10,162 nt of DNA from JBEKHI01 sp050012355 (lineage in GTDB: Bacteria > Actinomycetota > Actinomycetes > Streptosporangiales > Streptosporangiaceae): contig JBEKHI010000313.1 of assembly GCA_050012355.1 (NCBI GenBank), positions 1 to 10,162 on the forward strand. Reading direction: 5' to 3'. Each line of letters starts with the position of its first letter. Position 1 is the first letter of the stretch. The notes beneath the pieces were generated by a model. It was not told where the DNA came from. It searched no databases and was given only the letters and a program-made list of their open reading frames with translations. A program made the position numbers and the translations under genes. Below, piece by piece: positions 1-6,829 of the stretch.

Positions 1-1
1 C

Positions 2-424
2 GAGAACATGGTCGGCTGGATGTACGCCAAGCTTGGCCAGTACGAGGAGGGGCTGCGGCACTGCCGGCGGGGTCTTGACCTGGCGACCGAGACCGGCAGC
101 CGGTCGCTGGCGGCCGACGTCCTGGACAGCCTGGGCATGATCAACCTGGCGATGGGCGAGCACGAGCAGGCGCTGAGCTGGTATCAGCAGGCGCTGGCCG
201 CCTTCCGTGAGAACGACGACGCGCGGGGCACGTTCTCGGCGTTGTCCGGCATCGGCGACGTCCATCTGACGGTCGGCCGCTCCGAGGCCGCCAAGGAAAC
301 CTGGCACCGGGCCCTGGCCGGGGCGGAGGGGCTCCCGCCGAGTCTTATCGCGGAGCTCAGGGAGAAGCTGATCGCGCTGGAGTCTGGGCCGGTCGCGGGG
401 GGAATGGCGACCGTCATTAGGTAG
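2..424 (+). CDS. Tetratricopeptide-repeat protein, C-terminal fragment (5' end outside window)
   Basis: The reading frame is open from the first full codon at position 2, so the true start lies outside the window; the ATG at 8 is internal. About 140 residues are visible and form roughly three tetratricopeptide helical pairs (counting from the ATG at 8: residues 1-31, 32-71 and 72-111). Each carries the usual pattern of a small residue in helix A (LGQYEEGL, MGEHEQALSWYQQAL, VGRSEAAKETWHRAL). A short low-complexity tail follows. TPR stacks bind other proteins or ligands. In actinobacteria such a C-terminus is common in large AfsR/SARP-type or LuxR-type regulators with an ATPase core, but the diagnostic N-terminal domains are missing, so the protein's role is open. 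It ends 36 bp before serA on the same strand. That gap could fit an operon, although serA has its own strong ribosome binding site. Confidence 0.75.
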   Translation, partial: ENMVGWMYAKLGQYEEGLRHCRRGLDLATETGSRSLAADVLDSLGMINLAMGEHEQALSWYQQALAAFRENDDARGTFSALSGIGDVHLTVGRSEAAKETWHRALAGAEGLPPSLIAELREKLIALESGPVAGGMATVIR

Positions 425-460
425 ACTGAGGCCCGTTACCTACGGTGAGGGGTCCTAGGC

Positions 461-1687
461 ATGAACGCGGTCATGCGCGCGCTACTGCTTGAGAACATCC
501 ACCCGGACGCGTCGGCTCGGCTGGCCAAGGCCGGGTTCGAGATCGACACGCTGCCCCGGGCGCTGGGTGAGGACGAGCTTATCGAGGCGGTGCGCGGGGT
601 ACACCTGCTCGGTATCCGGTCGACCACGCACGTAACCGAGCGGGTACTGGCCTCCGCCCCCGACCTATTGTCGGTGGGCGCGTTCTGCATCGGGACCAAC
701 CAGGTCGACCTGGCCGCCGCCAGCCGCCGGGGGGTGGCGGTGTTCAACGCGCCGTTCTCCAACACCCGCAGCGTCGTCGAGCTGGTGATCGCCGAGATCA
801 TCTCGATGGCCCGGCGGCTGCCGGAGAAGAACGCCAAGATGCACTCCGGCGTCTGGGACAAATCGGCGACCGGATCCCACGAGGTGCGCGGCCGGTCGCT
901 CGGCATCGTCGGGTACGGGAACATCGGCACCCAGCTGTCCGTGATCGCCGAGTCGCTCGGCATGACCGTCTATTTCTATGACATCTCCGACAAGCTGGCG
1001 ATCGGCAACGCCCGGCGCTGCTCCACCCTGCAGGAACTGCTCGAGTCGGTGGACGCGGTGACGCTGCACGTGGACGGCCGGGACGGGAACCACGGGTTCT
1101 TCGGCGAGGCCGAGTTTTCCGCGATGCGGCCGCGGTCGCTGTTCCTCAACCTGTCCCGGGGCTTTGTGGTCGACCACGCGGCGCTGCGGAGCAACATCGA
1201 GTCCGGGCACATCGCCGGCGCGGCGATCGACGTGTTCCCGGCCGAGCCGAAGGGCCGCGGCGACGAGTTCGTCTCCGAGCTACGCGGCCTCGACAACGTG
1301 ATCCTCACCCCGCACATCGGCGGTTCTACCGAGGAAGCCCAGCAGGACATCGGCGAGTTCGTGGCCGGCAAGCTAGTCGACTACGTGACCTCGGGCTCCA
1401 CGTCACTGAGCGTGAACTTCCCGGGGATCCAGCTCCCGGATGCTCCCGGCGCGAACCGGCTCGTGCACCTGCACCAGAACGTGCCCGGGGTCCTCGCCGC
1501 CATCAACCGGGTCCTCGCCGACCACGGCGTCAACGTCGAGGGCCAGCTGCTGCGGACCCGCGACGAGCTGGGCTACGTGCTCACCGACATCGGTTCCCAG
1601 TACAGCGACGAGGTGCTCGAGGAACTGCGGGCCATGGACGTCACCGTCCGGCTCCGCACCATCGCGGCCGTCTTACCTACCTGGTGA
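461..1687 (+). CDS. serA: D-3-phosphoglycerate dehydrogenase, short ACT-domain type (SerA)
   Basis: This 408-residue NAD-dependent 2-hydroxyacid dehydrogenase should oxidise 3-phosphoglycerate to 3-phosphohydroxypyruvate, the first step of serine synthesis, in the cytosol. It matches the E. coli type in length (410 aa) and along its sequence: FCIGTNQVDL at 76-85, FNAPFSNTRS at 95-104, the Rossmann motif GYGNIG at 151-156, and the catalytic trio Arg233 (LSRG), Glu262 (FPAEP) and His285 (PHIGGSTEEA). A C-terminal ACT domain spans about 334-400. His338, Asn340 and Asn358 align with the E. coli serine-feedback ligands His344, Asn346 and Asn364, so serine inhibition is likely. The ATG at 461 is preferred over the in-frame ATG at 473 because GGTGAGGGG (444-452) sits 8 nt upstream. 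Oddities: the E. coli RSR substrate loop reads RST (53-55), and Leu405 uses the rare TTA codon. Many actinobacteria rely on a longer (~530 aa) SerA, so this may be a second copy. Confidence 0.9.
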   Translation: MNAVMRALLLENIHPDASARLAKAGFEIDTLPRALGEDELIEAVRGVHLLGIRSTTHVTERVLASAPDLLSVGAFCIGTNQVDLAAASRRGVAVFNAPFSNTRSVVELVIAEIISMARRLPEKNAKMHSGVWDKSATGSHEVRGRSLGIVGYGNIGTQLSVIAESLGMTVYFYDISDKLAIGNARRCSTLQELLESVDAVTLHVDGRDGNHGFFGEAEFSAMRPRSLFLNLSRGFVVDHAALRSNIESGHIAGAAIDVFPAEPKGRGDEFVSELRGLDNVILTPHIGGSTEEAQQDIGEFVAGKLVDYVTSGSTSLSVNFPGIQLPDAPGANRLVHLHQNVPGVLAAINRVLADHGVNVEGQLLRTRDELGYVLTDIGSQYSDEVLEELRAMDVTVRLRTIAAVLPTW

Positions 1688-1727
1688 GTGCTGCACTACC
1701 CGGCGAAGAGTCTTGATAGTGCAGCAC
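1688..1727. terminator. Bidirectional terminator hairpin between convergent genes
   Basis: GTGCTGCACTA (1688-1698) and TAGTGCAGCAC (1717-1727) are perfect 11-bp inverted repeats around an 18-nt loop. The hairpin begins immediately after the serA stop (1685-1687) and lies 19 bp beyond the stop of the convergent dehydrogenase gene. It can therefore end transcripts from both sides. There is no U-tract on either strand, which is common for actinobacterial terminators. An A-run at 1736-1740 lies outside the stem. Confidence 0.75.
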
Positions 1728-1745
1728 CAACCAGCAAAAAGAGCC

Positions 1746-2507
1746 TCAGATCGGCGTGACGTAAGCGCCGGAGATCCCGCCGTCCACCAGAAACGTGGAC
1801 GCGGTGATGAACGACGCGTCGTCAGAGGCCAGGAACGCAACGGCCGCCGCGATCTCGGAGGCCTCGGCGAACCGGCCCATCGGCACGTGCACCAGCCTGC
1901 GCTCCGCCCGCTCAGGATCCGCCGCGAAGAGTTCGGCCAGCAGCGGAGTGTTCACCGGGCCCGGGCACAGCGCGTTCACCCGGATGCCTTCCCTGGCGAA
2001 CTGGACGCCGAGCTCACGAGACAGCGCGAGCACCCCGCCCTTGGACGCGGTGTAGGAGATCTGCGACGTCGCCGAGCCGAGCACCGCGACGAACGACGCG
2101 GTGTTGATGATCGAGCCGCGGCCCTGTCGCCGCATGTAGGGCAGCACCGCCCGGCAGCACAGGTATACCGAGGTCAGGTTCACCTCCTGCACCCGCCGCC
2201 AGGCCTCAAGACCGGTGTCGATGATCGAGTCGTCCTCTGGTGGCGAGATGCCCGCGTTGTTGAACGCGATGTCGACCGAGCCATAGGTATCGAAAGCTAG
2301 CCGGTAGACGCGTTCCACGTCGGACTCGTCCGCCACGTCGGCGGGCACGAAGATCCCGCCCGCATCGAGCGCGGCCTTCTCGCCAGCTTCCGCGTCGATG
2401 TCCACCGCGACCACCCGCGCGCCCTCGGCGGCGAGCCTGCGCACGGTCGCCAGCCCGATACCGCTTCCGGCTCCGGTCACGACCGCGGTCCGTCCGTCCA
2501 GCCTCAT
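1746..2507 (-). CDS. Short-chain dehydrogenase/reductase (SDR), last gene of the amine operon
   Basis: This 253-residue classical SDR has the cofactor motif TGAGSGIG at 11-18, NNAG at 83-86, Asn110, and the catalytic Ser138, Tyr152 and Lys156 (YTASK). VDGG lies near the C-terminus (241-244). Asp36 at the end of the second beta strand favours NAD(H) over NADP(H), as expected for an oxidising, catabolic enzyme. General annotation pipelines would call it a 3-oxoacyl-ACP reductase, but no fatty-acid or polyketide gene is near. Its ATG overlaps the aldehyde dehydrogenase stop (ATGA, 2504-2507), with GGAGGAG about 5 nt upstream, so the two are translationally coupled. I infer that it oxidises an alcohol to the aldehyde handled by the neighbouring enzyme, perhaps a gamma-glutamylated amino alcohol. 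The family assignment is firm; the substrate is inference. Confidence 0.9.
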   Translation of the reverse strand: MRLDGRTAVVTGAGSGIGLATVRRLAAEGARVVAVDIDAEAGEKAALDAGGIFVPADVADESDVERVYRLAFDTYGSVDIAFNNAGISPPEDDSIIDTGLEAWRRVQEVNLTSVYLCCRAVLPYMRRQGRGSIINTASFVAVLGSATSQISYTASKGGVLALSRELGVQFAREGIRVNALCPGPVNTPLLAELFAADPERAERRLVHVPMGRFAEASEIAAAVAFLASDDASFITASTFLVDGGISGAYVTPI

Positions 2508-3862
2508 TCACTCTCCTCCGTCGCGATGAACACGTTCTTCGTCTCGGTGAACTCCCGAGCAGCATCGGGGCCGAGTTCCCGGCCGAGCCCCGAGGACTTG
2601 AAACCACCGAACGGCGTCGAGTACCGCACCGAAGAATGCGAGTTCACCGAGAGGTTGCCCGACTCCACCGCCCGCGCCACCCGGATCGCCCGGCCCACGT
2701 CGCGAGTCCAGATCGAGCCGGAAAGACCGTAGGGAGTGTCGTTGGCGATCGTGACCGCCTCGGCTTCGGACGAGAACGGCGTCACGCACACCACCGGCCC
2801 GAAGACCTCGTCCCACCACGCGGGCAACTCAGGCACCGACGGCCCGGCCAGCACCGTCGGCGGGAACCAGAACCCCGCCCCCGACGGACACGACCCACGA
2901 AAAGCCACGGACGAAGGAACGTACGCGGCCACCCGGTCCCGGTGCGCGGCCGAGATCAGCGGCCCCATCTGCGTCTCCGGCTCCAGTGGCGAGCCCACCA
3001 CCACCGACTTCACCGCCGATTCGAAGCGGGCCATGAACCGCTCGTAGACCGAAGCCTGGACTAGGATCCGCGACCGCGCGCAGCAGTCCTGGCCCGCGTT
3101 GTCGAAGACCGACATCGGGGCGGCGTCTGCGGCCGCGTCGACATCGGCGTCCGCGAAGACGATGTTCGCCGACTTACCGCCCAGTTCGAGCGTGACGCGC
3201 TTCACCGAGGATGCGCAGGCCGCCATGATCGACTGGCCCACCGAAGCGGACCCGGTGAAGCAGATCTTGCGTACCGCCGGATGCCTGACCAGGAAGTCCC
3301 CGGTCACCGGCCCGAGTCCGGGCAGGACCTGCAGCAGCCCGGAAGGCAGTCCGGCCGAAAGTGCCAGCGACGCGAGCCGCAGCGCGGTCAGCGGCGTCGC
3401 CTCGGCCGGCTTCAGCAGCACCGCGTTGCCCGCCGCCAGCGCCGGGGCGAACCCCCACGCCGCGATCGTCATCGGGAAATTCCACGGCACGATCACCCCG
3501 ACCACGCCCAGCGGCTCGTGGAATGTCACGTCAAGACCGCCGGCGACCGGGATCTGCTGACCGGCCAGCCGTTCCGGCGCGGCCGCGTAGTAAGTCAGCA
3601 CGTCACGAACATGCCCGGCTTCCCAAAGTGCCGACGTGATCGGGTGTCCGGCCTCAAGAACCGCAAGCCGCGCCAGTTCCTCGCGCGAGCCGTCCACCGC
3701 TGCGGCGAACCGCTGCAGCAGGCGCGCACGGTCGGCGGGGGACAGCCGCGCCCACTCCTTCGCGGCTGTCCGTGCCCGCCTGACCGCCTCCTCGGCCTCG
3801 TCGCCCTCGACCGGGGAGACGTCCGCGACGACCTCTTCGGTCGCCGGGTTGATGATCCTCAT
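2504..3862 (-). CDS. Aldehyde dehydrogenase (NAD(P)+-dependent, PuuC/betaine-aldehyde type)
   Basis: This 452-residue member of the ALDH superfamily oxidises an aldehyde to the acid. Visible active-site features are PWNFP with Asn128, Lys151 (LLKPAE), FTGSASVG at 202-209, the general base Glu226 (LELGGK), the nucleophile Cys260 in NAGQDCC, and Glu352 (DEVFGPV). The frame stays open upstream to 4000, but that extension has no family character. The ATG at 3862 begins the conserved MRIINPATEE and overlaps the stop of the upstream ligase gene (ATGA, 3859-3862), so it is the start I chose. The protein is somewhat shorter than the usual 475-495 aa; the shortening is at the N-terminus and around residues 311-331, where the family normally has a longer linker. 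By context it would act on the aldehyde of a gamma-glutamylated intermediate, as PuuC does in putrescine breakdown. Family firm, substrate inferred. Confidence 0.92.
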   Translation of the reverse strand: MRIINPATEEVVADVSPVEGDEAEEAVRRARTAAKEWARLSPADRARLLQRFAAAVDGSREELARLAVLEAGHPITSALWEAGHVRDVLTYYAAAPERLAGQQIPVAGGLDVTFHEPLGVVGVIVPWNFPMTIAAWGFAPALAAGNAVLLKPAEATPLTALRLASLALSAGLPSGLLQVLPGLGPVTGDFLVRHPAVRKICFTGSASVGQSIMAACASSVKRVTLELGGKSANIVFADADVDAAADAAPMSVFDNAGQDCCARSRILVQASVYERFMARFESAVKSVVVGSPLEPETQMGPLISAAHRDRVAAYVPSSVAFRGSCPSGAGFWFPPTVLAGPSVPELPAWWDEVFGPVVCVTPFSSEAEAVTIANDTPYGLSGSIWTRDVGRAIRVARAVESGNLSVNSHSSVRYSTPFGGFKSSGLGRELGPDAAREFTETKNVFIATEESE

Positions 3863-5205
3863 ATCCGCTCGAAGTAACGTCGCAGTTCCCAGTCGGTGAC
3901 TGCTGCGCCGTACGCCTCGATTTCCACCCTGGCCATGTTCGCGTAGTGCTGGGTCACGTCCTTGCCGAATGCCCGGGTGACCAGCGACGACGCGGTCCAC
4001 GCAGCGAGAGCTTCGTCCATGCTGGCGGGGACTCTGGACACGTCGTTATGGTCATAGGCGTTGCCTGTTATTGGGTCGGGAAGCGGCAGCGACCGGTCCA
4101 CCCCGTCCAGCGCCCCGGCGATTAGCGCGGCTATCGCCAGGTACGGGTTGACGTCCCCGCCGGGGACCCGGCATTCGACGCGCAGCGACGGGCCATGTCC
4201 GACGAGCCGCAGCGCGCAGGTCCGGTTGTCCGGGCCCCAGGCGATCGCGGTCGGCGCGAAGCTCCCCGAGACGTAACGCTTGTAGGAGTTGATGGTCGGG
4301 GCGAGCAGCAGCGTCAGGTCGCGCAGCCCGCTGAGCAGGCCGGCCACGATGTGCTCGCCGGCCTCCGACAGGCCATACGGCCGGTCACCCGACATCACCG
4401 GTTCGCCCCCGGCGGCGCGGAACGAGAGATGAATGTGGCACGAGTTGCCTTCTCGCTCGTTCGGCTTGGCCATGAACGTGAGGGCGTAGCCGTGATTGGC
4501 GGCGATCTCTTTCGCCCCGGTCTTGTAGATGACGTGCTGATCGGCGGTGGTCAGCGCGTCCTTGTAGCGGAAGGCGATCTCATGCTGCCCGGGGTTGCAC
4601 TCGCCCTTCGCCGATTCGACGGTCAGCCCGGCCGTGGTCATCGAGTTGCGGATGTCCCGCAGCAGCGGTTCGACCCGGCCGGTGCCCAGCACCGAGTAGT
4701 CGACGTTGTACCGGTTGGCCGGGACCAGGCCGCGGTAGCCGGAGTCCCAGGCCTGCTCGTAGCCGCCCTCGAAGACGATGAATTCGAGCTCGGTGCCGGC
4801 GTAGGCGGTCCAGCCGAGGTCGCCGAGCCTGGCGATTTGCTTCCGCAGCACCTGGCGGGGCGATACCGCGACCGGATCGTGGTCCAGCGAGAGCACGTCG
4901 GCCAGCATCAGGATGGTGCCCGGCTGCCAGGGGATGATCCGCGAGGTTGAGATGTCCGGCTCGAGCGCGAAGTCGCCGTAGCCGTTATCCCAGGATGACA
5001 GCGGGTACCCGTCCACGGTGTTCATGTCGGTATCGACCGCGAGCAGGTACGCACATGCCTCGGTGCCGTGCGGCACCACCTCGTCGAGGAAGAACCGGGC
5101 GTGGAATCGCTTCCCCTGGAGCCGTCCCTGCATGTCGGTGATCGCCACGACGACCGTGTCGACCTTGCCGGTTTCGATGGCGATGGTGAGTTCTTCCAAG
5201 GTCAT
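3859..5205 (-). CDS. Glutamine-synthetase-family gamma-glutamyl-amine ligase (GlnA4/PuuA-like)
   Basis: This 448-residue glutamine-synthetase-fold enzyme should join the gamma-carboxyl of glutamate to an amine, using ATP. Metal and nucleotide residues are visible: Glu139 and Glu141 (TELEF), Glu197, Glu202 and Glu209 (ESAKGECNPGQHE), CHIHL at 256-260, NSYKR at 306-310, Arg328 (DNRT), Glu344 and Arg346 (RVECR), and GGDVNPYL at 349-356. The N-terminal part carries DMQGRLQGKRF and AVDTDMNTVDGY, features I associate with the actinobacterial GlnA4-like group rather than assimilatory GlnA. From memory, Streptomyces GlnA4 makes gamma-glutamylethanolamide. Its operon of permease, aldehyde dehydrogenase and dehydrogenase supports a role in amine breakdown over nitrogen assimilation. 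Its ATG overlaps the permease stop by one base (TGATG), with GGAGGAA just upstream. Alternatives are a gamma-glutamylpolyamine or other gamma-glutamylalkylamide synthetase. Confidence 0.88.
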   Translation of the reverse strand: MTLEELTIAIETGKVDTVVVAITDMQGRLQGKRFHARFFLDEVVPHGTEACAYLLAVDTDMNTVDGYPLSSWDNGYGDFALEPDISTSRIIPWQPGTILMLADVLSLDHDPVAVSPRQVLRKQIARLGDLGWTAYAGTELEFIVFEGGYEQAWDSGYRGLVPANRYNVDYSVLGTGRVEPLLRDIRNSMTTAGLTVESAKGECNPGQHEIAFRYKDALTTADQHVIYKTGAKEIAANHGYALTFMAKPNEREGNSCHIHLSFRAAGGEPVMSGDRPYGLSEAGEHIVAGLLSGLRDLTLLLAPTINSYKRYVSGSFAPTAIAWGPDNRTCALRLVGHGPSLRVECRVPGGDVNPYLAIAALIAGALDGVDRSLPLPDPITGNAYDHNDVSRVPASMDEALAAWTASSLVTRAFGKDVTQHYANMARVEIEAYGAAVTDWELRRYFERI

Positions 5206-6746
5206 CAGGCAAGTTCCTCCAGTTCATGCTCGATCGCAGCCAGTTCCGCCTCGGTACCCTGCACCTTCGGGCCGGTAAACCACTTGCGAGCGGAGACCAG
5301 CCACCAGATCCCGGCGAAGCCGAGCACCGCGGCGACCGCGACCACCGTGTAGTTGAAGTTCGTGCCGGTGATCGGCGACGCGGTGGGGAGCATGAACAAG
5401 ATGGTGATGATCACTACCCAGGCGACGGCGGCTATCCCGATCGGGCGGGACCATTTGCCGAGGTGCCATGGGCCGGGCTGGAATCGTGAGCCGAGCCGCA
5501 GCCGCAGCAGTGTCGGCGTTACATACGCGATGTAGAGGCCGATGACGGCGATGGAAGTGACCGCGACGTAAGCGGTGTTGTTCCACAGATAGGGCAGCCC
5601 CAGGATCAGCGCGCCGCCCGCCGCGAGCCAGATCGCGTTGGTGGGGGTCCTGGTCTTGGGGTTGATCCGGTGCCAGATCGAGCTGCCGGGCAGCGCGCCG
5701 TCGCGGGAGAACGCGTAGATCATCCGGGAGTTCGCGGTCACCGACGACATGCCGCAGAACAGCTGCGCGCCGATCGCCACGAGCAGCAGCAGCTTCCCGC
5801 CGGTCGAGCCGACCGCGTCGATGAACACCTGAGCGGCGGGCACCGCCGCGGTCGCCTCGCCGCTGTAGTGCTGGATCGCGAACGTGATGCCGATGAGCAG
5901 CACCCAGCCCGCCACCAGGCTCACCAGGATGGAGGTGACGATGCCGCGGGGTCCGGCGGTCGCGGCCGACCGGGTCTCCTCGGTCATATGCGCGGACGCG
6001 TCATAGCCGGTGAACGTGTACTGCGCGAGCAGCAGCCCGAGCAGGAGCACGTAGAACTTCGACGACCAGCCGGTGTTGTTGGCGAAATGCCCGAACACCC
6101 AGGACGCCGACTGATGGTGCGACGGGACAAACGCCAGCACGCCGACGATGATCAAGACACCGGTGATGTGCCACCAGACCGAGACGTTGTTCAGCTTGGC
6201 GATGAGGTCGACGCCGAACTGGTTGATGATCCCGTGCAGCGCCAGGATGGCCGCGAATAGCACGATCGTGTGCCAGGGCCGGGTATCGAAGCCCCATTGC
6301 AGGTCGAGCAGCGCGTTGAGGAAGAACGCCGCGCCGAAGTCGATGCCAGCGGTGACCGCGACCTGGCCGAGGAAGTTGAACCAGCCGGTGAACCACGACC
6401 ACGCGGCCGGGTTCTCCGGCGCCAGCTTGGCCGACCAGTAGTACAGTCCGCCCGCGGTCGGGAAGCTTGAGCACACCTCGGCCATCGCCAGGCCCACCAG
6501 GAGCGTCATCAGGCCGACGAACGGCCAGCCCCAGGTGATGATCACCGGGCCGCCGGAGTTCATGCCAGTGCCGTAGAGGGTCAGGCATCCGGACAGGATC
6601 GAGATGATCGTGAAGGAAACCGCGAAGTTGTTGAACCCCGACATGTGCCGGCGGAGCTCCTGCGCGTATCCGAGCCGGTGCAGCAACTGCTCATCGGCGT
6701 CGGGTGTGGTGACGGTCGCATTGGCGGGAACAGTATCGTCGGACAC
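5205..6746 (-). CDS. APC-superfamily permease, amino acid/choline transporter (ACT) type
   Basis: This 513-residue inner-membrane transporter has about 12 hydrophobic segments, roughly at 39-60, 67-90, 117-147, 158-176, 188-207, 229-247, 268-291, 316-337, 368-386, 392-414, 434-453 and 465-485. Both ends are hydrophilic and predicted cytoplasmic. FNNFAVSF (38-45), SSFPTAGGLYYW (93-104) and TGYDASAHMTEET (246-258) are typical of the amino acid/choline transporter branch, whose members carry GABA, choline, ethanolamine or related amines. The GTG start at 6746 is supported by GGGAGG 5 nt upstream. It lies 79 bp downstream of the regulator gene and overlaps the ligase by one base, making it the first enzyme-operon gene. 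I infer that it imports the amine used by the ligase. Transport class is well supported; the exact substrate cannot be read from sequence. Confidence 0.9.
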   Translation of the reverse strand: MSDDTVPANATVTTPDADEQLLHRLGYAQELRRHMSGFNNFAVSFTIISILSGCLTLYGTGMNSGGPVIITWGWPFVGLMTLLVGLAMAEVCSSFPTAGGLYYWSAKLAPENPAAWSWFTGWFNFLGQVAVTAGIDFGAAFFLNALLDLQWGFDTRPWHTIVLFAAILALHGIINQFGVDLIAKLNNVSVWWHITGVLIIVGVLAFVPSHHQSASWVFGHFANNTGWSSKFYVLLLGLLLAQYTFTGYDASAHMTEETRSAATAGPRGIVTSILVSLVAGWVLLIGITFAIQHYSGEATAAVPAAQVFIDAVGSTGGKLLLLVAIGAQLFCGMSSVTANSRMIYAFSRDGALPGSSIWHRINPKTRTPTNAIWLAAGGALILGLPYLWNNTAYVAVTSIAVIGLYIAYVTPTLLRLRLGSRFQPGPWHLGKWSRPIGIAAVAWVVIITILFMLPTASPITGTNFNYTVVAVAAVLGFAGIWWLVSARKWFTGPKVQGTEAELAAIEHELEELA

Positions 6747-6757
6747 GGCAGCCTCCC

Positions 6758-6823
6758 GGTACGGAAATGGCTTAGGCCTGATCCATTCTTATTAGCGGTA
6801 TTGAGCCATCGAGGTGCCGTACC
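6758..6823. repeat. GGTACGG/CCGTACC inverted repeat flanking the permease leader
   Basis: A 7-bp perfect inverted repeat has arms GGTACGG at 6758-6764 and CCGTACC at 6817-6823, 52 bp apart. One arm lies next to the ribosome binding site of the permease gene and the other directly follows a TTGACA hexamer (minus strand). The placement on both sides of a possible internal promoter would suit a looped operator for the upstream GntR protein. The arms are short and could be chance. Confidence 0.25.
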
Positions 6824-6829
6824 TGTCAA
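6824..6829 (-). promoter_or_regulatory. Possible internal promoter for permease operon (TTGACA -35 element)
   Basis: On the minus strand a perfect TTGACA overlaps the last codon and stop of the regulator gene. The best-placed -10 candidate, 18 bp downstream, is the weak CTCAAT, so only the -35 half is convincing. If active, it would let the four transport and enzyme genes be transcribed separately from the regulator. Confidence 0.3.

Noticed and set aside
418..442. TAGGTA/TACCTA inverted repeat between the TPR gene and serA as a terminator
   Set aside because: Arms are only 6 bp with a 13-nt loop and no U-tract; too weak to call.
1440..2300. Plus-strand open frame of 286 codons running from serA through the hairpin into the SDR gene
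   Set aside because: It crosses two real genes in other frames and its translation is low-complexity Arg/Ser/Thr-rich sequence.
3863..4000. N-terminal extension of the aldehyde dehydrogenase to an upstream ATG at 4000
   Set aside because: The extra 46 residues lie inside the ligase gene and have no ALDH character; the ATG at 3862 gives the conserved INPAT start and the ATGA overlap.
4195..4950. Open frame of 251 codons on the plus strand inside the ligase gene
   Set aside because: Composition is Arg/Gly/Pro-rich with no family features, and it is antisense to a well-conserved enzyme.
3859..5205. Assimilatory glutamine synthetase (GlnA) reading of the ligase
   Set aside because: The protein is shorter, lacks the typical assimilatory context, and sits in an operon with a permease and two oxidoreductases; its N-terminal motifs resemble the GlnA4-like group.
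1746..6746. Classical Puu putrescine operon
   Set aside because: There is no PuuB-type FAD oxidase and no PuuD hydrolase; only the ligase, aldehyde dehydrogenase and permease classes correspond.
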